This document shows, piece after piece, positions 58,707 through 64,000 of a stretch of 64,000 bases of DNA; positions within the stretch are counted from its first letter, which is position 1, and each line of letters starts with the position of its first letter. The stretch covers positions 1-64,000 of the forward strand of contig MAAL01000025.1 of the NCBI GenBank assembly GCA_002163245.1. Reading direction: 5' to 3'. The position numbers and the translations under genes were made by a program. Origin of the DNA: Gammaproteobacteria bacterium 42_54_T18 (GTDB lineage Bacteria > Pseudomonadota > Gammaproteobacteria > Pseudomonadales > Ketobacteraceae). The notes below the pieces were generated by a model, which was not told where the DNA came from, did no database searches, and worked only from the letters and a program-made list of their open reading frames with translations.

Positions 58707-61517
58707 ATGAACCACCAATTGACGACAGCTAGCCCCCTTCTACGACTAGCCCAATTAGGTGCGCTGATCGCGCTACTCAGCGGTTGTGGTGGTCAATCAA
58801 GTAGCGACCAAACGCCATCCTCTGAAAACACAAATACTGATACCGCCCTTGAGTTACCCGCATCCGCAAGCAACGGTACGTCTAGCAAAATATTTTCTAG
58901 CGAATGTGTCGAAAGTAGCAAGGCGTTAGCAGAAGAAATCACCAACCCTGATTTTAGTCTTGTGGGGAGAAATGCCCTAGGCAGCGCCGGTGACTATTTA
59001 TTAGCAAATGATCAAGCTGCATTTGTTATCTCTGGGCTTGGCCAGCAAAAAACCTATTACCACTACAGCGGCATATTAATTGATGCTGTTCCCGTTTCTG
59101 ACTGTGAACAGTCCGGCGACGATATTTTTTATGAATTAGCCTTAATGATTGCTCGCGCCAATTTGGCGGTTACTGCATCCAGAATGCGCGCCTTTCGAGG
59201 GGATTCTATTGAAGTCATCAACGATGGCTCCGACGGCAAAGCCGCCATCATTCGTGTTCATGGTGAAGATGATTACTATTGGCTAGCTGAAACCGTGTTA
59301 ATGCAAGAGTCACAGCAAAACGATTTATTATTAGGTTACTCGGAGCCATTTGGTTTAGACATTGCGGTTGATTATATTCTTGAACCCAACTCACCCACAT
59401 TAAAAATCGAATACAAACTGACTAACAAAACCGATCGATTTAACAGCATTACTGGCGCTATTGGTTTAATGGCCGCAGGTGAAGCACCGCTTTTAAATAC
59501 GTTCTCCCCTTTTAGCATTGCCGTTGATGAATTCACCCTTGATTATGGCATTCCCTGGGTAAGTGGCACCTTAACAGAAGCAAACAATACCGAAGCATTT
59601 GATATTGGACCCAGTGCGTATATCTACGGAGAGGATACCAAACACCTTGCCGCTGCACATGTTATCGGGGTTGATGGATTATTAAATTTAACCCAAATCG
59701 CCAATACCTGGTTAGGTACATTGCTTGCTCCCGCAGGCGATAACAAAGACACCTTACAACAAGATTTTTATGTCACTGTCAGTGACGGTGATGAACTAGC
59801 CGCTGTGAATGCCTATTTAGAAACAACACCGCCAAGCGTTGACGTTATCAATACACCCGTCTCGATTACCAGCAGTGTTAACGGCACACCACTTGCGAAT
59901 GTGACATTGGAATTCCAAGCAAAAAAACAAGTGCTTCTAAAAGATTGGCCTTGGGAAACATTTATAACCACCACTACCGATAGCGAAGGAAACTTCTCTG
60001 ACACAGTACCTTTGCTTTCTTATTTAGAAGACCAACCTTACCGAGTTGTTGCATCGTCTCCAGGCCGTCATTCGCCCTCTGCTGTTTTGTTAAGCCCTGG
60101 AGAAAACAACACAGTCAACTTCACCTTCGCTGAACAAGGAAAGGTGGATTACCACTTTGTTGATGGCGACGGTAATGACTTACCCACACAGCTCAGTTTT
60201 TGGCAGAGTGATAGTCGTATTGAGCGTTTTTACCTAAATCAAGGCCAAGGCTCTCTAGACGTTAAACCTGGCACTTATAACATCGGGGTATCTCGTGGCT
60301 TTGAATACAATGTTGTTGAAAAAAGCATCACAGTAGAAGCTGGTGTTACAACAACACTAAACGCCACATTACTTCGAATGGTGGATACCAGCGGTTACCT
60401 ATCATTTGATGCGCATGTTCACACAAACCCAAGTGCAGATAGTGTAGTAACCCCCGTTGAGCGATTAACTACTGCTGCTGCAACCGGCCTAGAGGTTGTT
60501 GTTTCTACTGACCATGAGATTATCACCGATCTTAGCCCTGCAATTGAACAAGCAGGTCTAACCAATTGGTTAACAACCGTCGTTGGACAAGAAGTTACTG
60601 CTGCTCTTCCCAACCATACAATAACCTACCCTATCCCTGTTGATACTAATGCGGGGCCTCGTGGAAACCCTATCTATTGGTACCAGATGTCTTTGGATGA
60701 AATATTTAAAGCCGAAAAAGCACGGGGCGGCCAAATCCGAACATTAGCACACCCACGTTTATTTATTCTTAACGCCTTAAAATGGAATCACCAATCGGGA
60801 GAACCGGATATTGAGACCAACCTTGGCTTAGGACAACCTGAAGGTGTCGATATGTGGTCATGGGATTTTGAAGCCATGGAATATATGAACGGCGTAGAGA
60901 AGGTGTTTAGCACCAACTTGTTTGATGACTGGATGAGCTTTCTAAACCATGGCAACCGCATTACCGCTACCGGTTCTAGTGATATGCATAAATACCAGCC
61001 ACCGGGGATGCCACGTAACTACATTAAATCTCCTACTGATAACCCTAGTGAGTTTTCTGATCAAATTATTGTTGATGCAGTAACGCAAAACCAAGTCGTT
61101 GTCAGTACCGGTGCATTTGCTCGTGTATTAATGAACGGAACTGCTGACATCGGTGATGACATTACTGACACAGACGGCACTGCTGATTTATGGGTGCATG
61201 TGGAAGCAATACCGCAAACAGATATTGATCACTTTAGAGTTTACGTAAACTGTGATGCGGTGATGCATGTTGCGGCAACAAATCCAACCGATAGTGCTGT
61301 GAAATATGACGGGACTCTATCCATTCCGCTTCCACAGGATCGTGATGCGCATATTGTGGTGTTAGGATTTGGCGCTAATGCGATGAACCGAGAATTACCG
61401 CAATACAATCCTGAAGAGATTCCTCGTTTTACTACCAATCCAATTTTTGTTGATACTAATGGTGACGGAGAGTTTATAGCTCCTGGTGGCAAGACTTGTC
61501 AGCATTCGGTTAATTAA
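58707..61517 (+). CDS. Large lipoprotein with a C-terminal PHP metallohydrolase domain
   Basis: The 936-residue protein has a lipobox (ALLSGCGG, Cys27) and so is anchored to a membrane outside the cytoplasm. A Ser/Thr-rich linker leads to a beta-rich region (about 45-380). One or two carboxypeptidase-regulatory-like folds follow (about 385-560; SSVNGTPLANVTLEFQAK, VDYHFVDGDGNDLPTQLSFW). The PHP domain starts near 567 with DAHVHTNPSAD and continues STDHEIITD and later ATGSSDMHK, supplying metal ligands of the CehA/McbA type. This family cuts phosphoesters or amide-like bonds; the substrate is unknown. It stands alone with a strong terminator after it. Confidence 0.88.
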   Translation: MNHQLTTASPLLRLAQLGALIALLSGCGGQSSSDQTPSSENTNTDTALELPASASNGTSSKIFSSECVESSKALAEEITNPDFSLVGRNALGSAGDYLLANDQAAFVISGLGQQKTYYHYSGILIDAVPVSDCEQSGDDIFYELALMIARANLAVTASRMRAFRGDSIEVINDGSDGKAAIIRVHGEDDYYWLAETVLMQESQQNDLLLGYSEPFGLDIAVDYILEPNSPTLKIEYKLTNKTDRFNSITGAIGLMAAGEAPLLNTFSPFSIAVDEFTLDYGIPWVSGTLTEANNTEAFDIGPSAYIYGEDTKHLAAAHVIGVDGLLNLTQIANTWLGTLLAPAGDNKDTLQQDFYVTVSDGDELAAVNAYLETTPPSVDVINTPVSITSSVNGTPLANVTLEFQAKKQVLLKDWPWETFITTTTDSEGNFSDTVPLLSYLEDQPYRVVASSPGRHSPSAVLLSPGENNTVNFTFAEQGKVDYHFVDGDGNDLPTQLSFWQSDSRIERFYLNQGQGSLDVKPGTYNIGVSRGFEYNVVEKSITVEAGVTTTLNATLLRMVDTSGYLSFDAHVHTNPSADSVVTPVERLTTAAATGLEVVVSTDHEIITDLSPAIEQAGLTNWLTTVVGQEVTAALPNHTITYPIPVDTNAGPRGNPIYWYQMSLDEIFKAEKARGGQIRTLAHPRLFILNALKWNHQSGEPDIETNLGLGQPEGVDMWSWDFEAMEYMNGVEKVFSTNLFDDWMSFLNHGNRITATGSSDMHKYQPPGMPRNYIKSPTDNPSEFSDQIIVDAVTQNQVVVSTGAFARVLMNGTADIGDDITDTDGTADLWVHVEAIPQTDIDHFRVYVNCDAVMHVAATNPTDSAVKYDGTLSIPLPQDRDAHIVVLGFGANAMNRELPQYNPEEIPRFTTNPIFVDTNGDGEFIAPGGKTCQHSVN

Positions 61518-61520
61518 TAA

Positions 61521-61573
61521 AAAGCAGGCATAAAAAAGGGCGTGATATCACGCCCTTTTTTATGCCTGCTTTA
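61521..61573. terminator. Strong bidirectional terminator
   Basis: A long perfect palindrome (AAAGCAGGCATAAAAAAGGG... mirrored around GATATC) with A and T runs built into the stem lies between the convergent PHP lipoprotein and acyl-CoA dehydrogenase genes and fits termination in both directions. Confidence 0.93.
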
Positions 61574-61601
61574 CGTCGAAGATTTAATCTTATTTATCAG
61601 C

Positions 61602-62759
61602 TTATCTACCCACTTTAGGCGCTATCTCCATATATTTCGCAATAATACTTAACATAACCTCATCCGCTCCACCGGCAATAGACAAAATCCGTGTATCACG
61701 ATAAGCCCGCGATATCGGGTTATCCCAAGTGAACCCCATTCCACCCCAATACTGTAAACAACTATCCGTTAGCTCTCGCCATAAACGGCCCATCTTCAAT
61801 TTTGCCATAGAGGCTAGTTTCGTCGCATCACGACCCGCCATATGCTCATCACATGCAGCCCAAACCAATGCACGTAATGCTTCCACTTCGCTTTGTAATT
61901 CTGCCATTTTGAAATAAATAGTTTGGTTGGTAATCAATGGAGCGCCAAAAACTTTTCGTTCTCGAGTATATTCAATAGTCAAATCAATCATGCGCTCCAT
62001 ACCTTTCAGAGCACTCGCGGCGGCAAACATACGCTCCTCTTGAAACTGCATCATTTGCATGATGAAACCTTTATTCTCTTCGCCAATCCGGTTGCGCTTT
62101 GGCACACGCACATCATCAAAGAAAATTTGCCCCGTATCACTAGCACGCATACCAATTTTATCGATCGGATCTGAGAACGAAATCCCTTTAGAATTCAGCG
62201 GCACGATAATGAGTGATTTATTTGCATGGACTTGGCCTTCACCTGTGTTTGCTAATAAACAAACCCAATCAGCTTGCAAAGCGTTGGTGATCCACATTTT
62301 GCTGCCGTTAATAATGTAGTCGTCGCCATCACTTTTTGCGTTTGTGGTTAGACCTGCTACATCACTACCTGCCCCAGGCTCACTGACACCAATACAACCT
62401 ACTAGGTCACCCGCAATTGAAGGCGCTAAGAATTCTGCTTTTAATTCATCACTACCAAAACGCGCCAATGCAGGAGTACACATATCTGTTTGTACGCCGA
62501 TAGCCATCGGAACTGACCCACCAAAAGCGCGACCAATTTCTTCGGCAAAAACCAATTGGTAACTGTAATCAAGCCCCATGCCACCAAACTCTTCAGGCTT
62601 GGAAATACCCAGTAAACCCAAATCACCCATTTTTTTAAAGATATCATGAAGTGGTGCTCGGCCAGCCTTTTCCCATTCTGTCACAAATGGATCAAGTTCT
62701 TTATCAACAAATTGGCTGACGGTTGCCCGCAAAGCATCGTGCTCTTCAGTAAAATTCAT
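61602..62759 (-). CDS. Acyl-CoA dehydrogenase
   Basis: A 385-residue flavoenzyme of fatty-acid or branched-chain catabolism that introduces the alpha-beta double bond into acyl-CoA. The FAD-binding signature (IGVSEPGAGSDVAGL), the mid-domain WITNALQADW and KIGMRASDTGQI, and the C-terminal helical bundle with the catalytic Glu in AGGADEVML (E367) are all present. Length and order are standard. The chain-length preference cannot be read. It is divergent from the AraC-type gene, 157 bases apart, which could be its regulator. Confidence 0.95.
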   Translation of the reverse strand: MNFTEEHDALRATVSQFVDKELDPFVTEWEKAGRAPLHDIFKKMGDLGLLGISKPEEFGGMGLDYSYQLVFAEEIGRAFGGSVPMAIGVQTDMCTPALARFGSDELKAEFLAPSIAGDLVGCIGVSEPGAGSDVAGLTTNAKSDGDDYIINGSKMWITNALQADWVCLLANTGEGQVHANKSLIIVPLNSKGISFSDPIDKIGMRASDTGQIFFDDVRVPKRNRIGEENKGFIMQMMQFQEERMFAAASALKGMERMIDLTIEYTRERKVFGAPLITNQTIYFKMAELQSEVEALRALVWAACDEHMAGRDATKLASMAKLKMGRLWRELTDSCLQYWGGMGFTWDNPISRAYRDTRILSIAGGADEVMLSIIAKYMEIAPKVGR

Positions 62760-62916
62760 AATTTATCTTCTTGTTTTGGTTAACGAAACAGTACCTCTCC
62801 AAATAATAGTGACTTCTAGCGGAATTGAAGGTGCTATCAGGGTCTAAAAACTGGTCAAAAGGGCCAAATCAGTCAACAATGACAAATTAACGAGACATAC
62901 CCTTCGGAGATACCTA

Positions 62917-63882
62917 GTGGCCCTCAAACACGTAACTTTTTATGGTTGCACCCCAACTCTAAGCCTCGGTTTAGGTATGACACAGGACGTTTGGGCGTTT
63001 GCTTCACACATACAAAAAAAAGTATTAGGGCAAGGCATCATCGTCGAACTATTCACCCTAGATGGGCTCCCCCTGAAATCCTTCAGCGGCATGCAAGTAC
63101 CTGCCGATGGCGATATATCTGCAATACCCGAAACCGATCTAGTGGTACTGCACGCATTGTGGGGAGACCCTGAAAACACTCTAAAAGAACAAACTGCGTT
63201 ATGGCCGGTATTAAGAGCATGGCACGAAGCAGGCGTACCCATTCTTGCCTATACCACAGGATCCTTTTTATTAGCCGAAGCTGGATTACTCGACAATCGC
63301 ATATGCACCACGCACTGGCACCAACATCAACGCTTTGAAAAGCGCTACCCCAATGTCGACTTCCGTAAAGAACGCTATATCACTGCCACTGGAGAGCTCT
63401 ACTGTGCTGCGGGAATGAACGCGGCAACAGAAGTTATAGTGCACCTACTCAACCGCTTGTCATGCCCTGAAGTTGCTAAAGCTATCGAGGAAATGTTTCT
63501 AATCGATTTCAGGCGAGAGTACGCTTCCGAATTTATTGCCGTTGGCGGACAAACCTATCATCACGATGACAGTATATTATTGGTACAACAATGGATGGAA
63601 ATACACTTCTCCACCCCAATCAACTTAGAACAGCTAGCTGACCGGGCAAACATGAGTTTACGCACCTTCAAACGCCGCTTTAAAGATGCAACAGGAGAAA
63701 CACCCATGCAGTTCTTACAAATATTGCGCCTTGAACAGGGCAAAGACATGTTGCGGCACACGCATAAAAACGTTGCCGAAGTCGCTTGGGCTATTGGATA
63801 TGAAGACCCCGGTCACTTTAACCGTCTATTTAAGCGCCATTTTGGTACTACGCCCGCGCGCTGGCGTAAGAAGCAAGCCTAA
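62917..63882 (+). CDS. GlxA-family AraC-type transcriptional regulator
   Basis: The 321-residue protein starts at a GTG with a CGGAGA ribosome site. Residues 1-190 form a DJ-1/PfpI-like domain (VLHALWGDPENT; AYTTGSFLLAEAGLLDNR; TTHW), and residues about 220-318 an AraC DNA-binding domain with two helix-turn-helix units (LEQLADRANMSLRTFKRRFK; VAEVAWAIGYEDPGHFNRLFKRHFG). At the usual cysteine site of the DJ-1 fold the sequence reads TTGSFLLA, so there is no nucleophile and a sensory role is likely. Its divergent neighbour is the acyl-CoA dehydrogenase, a plausible target. Confidence 0.93.
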   Translation: MALKHVTFYGCTPTLSLGLGMTQDVWAFASHIQKKVLGQGIIVELFTLDGLPLKSFSGMQVPADGDISAIPETDLVVLHALWGDPENTLKEQTALWPVLRAWHEAGVPILAYTTGSFLLAEAGLLDNRICTTHWHQHQRFEKRYPNVDFRKERYITATGELYCAAGMNAATEVIVHLLNRLSCPEVAKAIEEMFLIDFRREYASEFIAVGGQTYHHDDSILLVQQWMEIHFSTPINLEQLADRANMSLRTFKRRFKDATGETPMQFLQILRLEQGKDMLRHTHKNVAEVAWAIGYEDPGHFNRLFKRHFGTTPARWRKKQA

Positions 63883-63921
63883 AAAAATAAGGTTTTGACG
63901 GCTGTAATATCACCAAACAAA

Positions 63922-63941
63922 TACTGTATATTTCAACAGTT
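63922..63941. promoter_or_regulatory. LexA (SOS) box near the right edge
   Basis: CTGT-N8-ACAG occurs as CTGTATATTTCAACAG (63924-63939) within TACTGTATATTTCAACAGTT, which fits the gammaproteobacterial LexA consensus. A second partial element (TACTGTATTTAACGTGA, near 63971) and AGAGG at the edge suggest an SOS gene, perhaps lexA itself, begins just outside the window. Confidence 0.8.
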
Positions 63942-64000
63942 ACTGATTGCACATACAGTATTTTAGCATATACTGTATTTAACGTGATCACCTAGAGGCA

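Overview
This window looks like part of a marine-type gammaproteobacterial chromosome with an AT-leaning base composition. That reading rests on FadL-type outer-membrane transport, a WS/DGAT acyltransferase, a cobalamin-riboswitch-controlled CbtBA cobalt transporter, a GlxA-type regulator and a consensus SOS box. I cannot assign a genus from sequence alone. The window is dominated by a large lipopeptide-type nonribosomal peptide synthetase (NRPS) cluster, all read on the minus strand from about 45.5 kb down past the left edge.

Assembly line, in biosynthetic order: NRPS1 (45495-36817) is FAAL-ACP-C-A-T-C-A-T. It loads a fatty acid and adds probable Ala, then Thr. NRPS2 (36322-23720) is C-A-T-E-C-A-T-E-C-A-T with three aliphatic-type A domains (Val/Ile-like). 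NRPS3 (23603-14349) is TubC_N-C-C'-A-T-C-C'-A-T. NRPS4 (3252 to the left edge) begins TubC_N-C-C'-A and is cut by the window. The visible product is therefore a fatty-acylated peptide of at least eight residues, probably with D-residues at positions 3 and 4. The release domain lies outside the window. The most unusual feature is that every module of NRPS3, and the visible one of NRPS4, carries two complete condensation-fold domains in tandem before the A domain. The second (C') belongs to a divergent type with a QRD start motif and altered core motifs. Both complete A domains of these modules share the same specificity code, DLKNVGSDVK, which I cannot assign.

Downstream of NRPS3 come a GT-C-like polytopic membrane protein (14201-12330) and a WS/DGAT acyltransferase (12084-10669), both possible tailoring functions. 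Between these and NRPS4 lies about 6.5 kb of unrelated small genes (Sel1-repeat/SAF secreted protein, hypotheticals, GNAT, M23 peptidase) with at least two decayed genes. It looks like accessory DNA that has separated NRPS4 from the rest of the operon. NRPS3 ends in an acidic tail and NRPS4 begins with a TubC_N docking domain, so the two still look able to hand over.

Right of the cluster, a TolC-family outer-membrane channel is divergent from NRPS1 and may export the product. Beyond it the window looks like ordinary chromosome: riboswitch-cbtB-cbtA, a DUF1624-like membrane protein, a FadL-type porin, a minus-strand group (MaoC hydratase, small PHA-system-like protein, alpha/beta hydrolase, TatD nuclease, FemAB-like GNAT), an SpmA-SpmB fusion, a PHP-domain lipoprotein, an acyl-CoA dehydrogenase, a GlxA/AraC regulator and, at the right edge, a LexA box in front of a gene that starts outside the window. 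No tRNA, rRNA, CRISPR array or intact transposase was seen.
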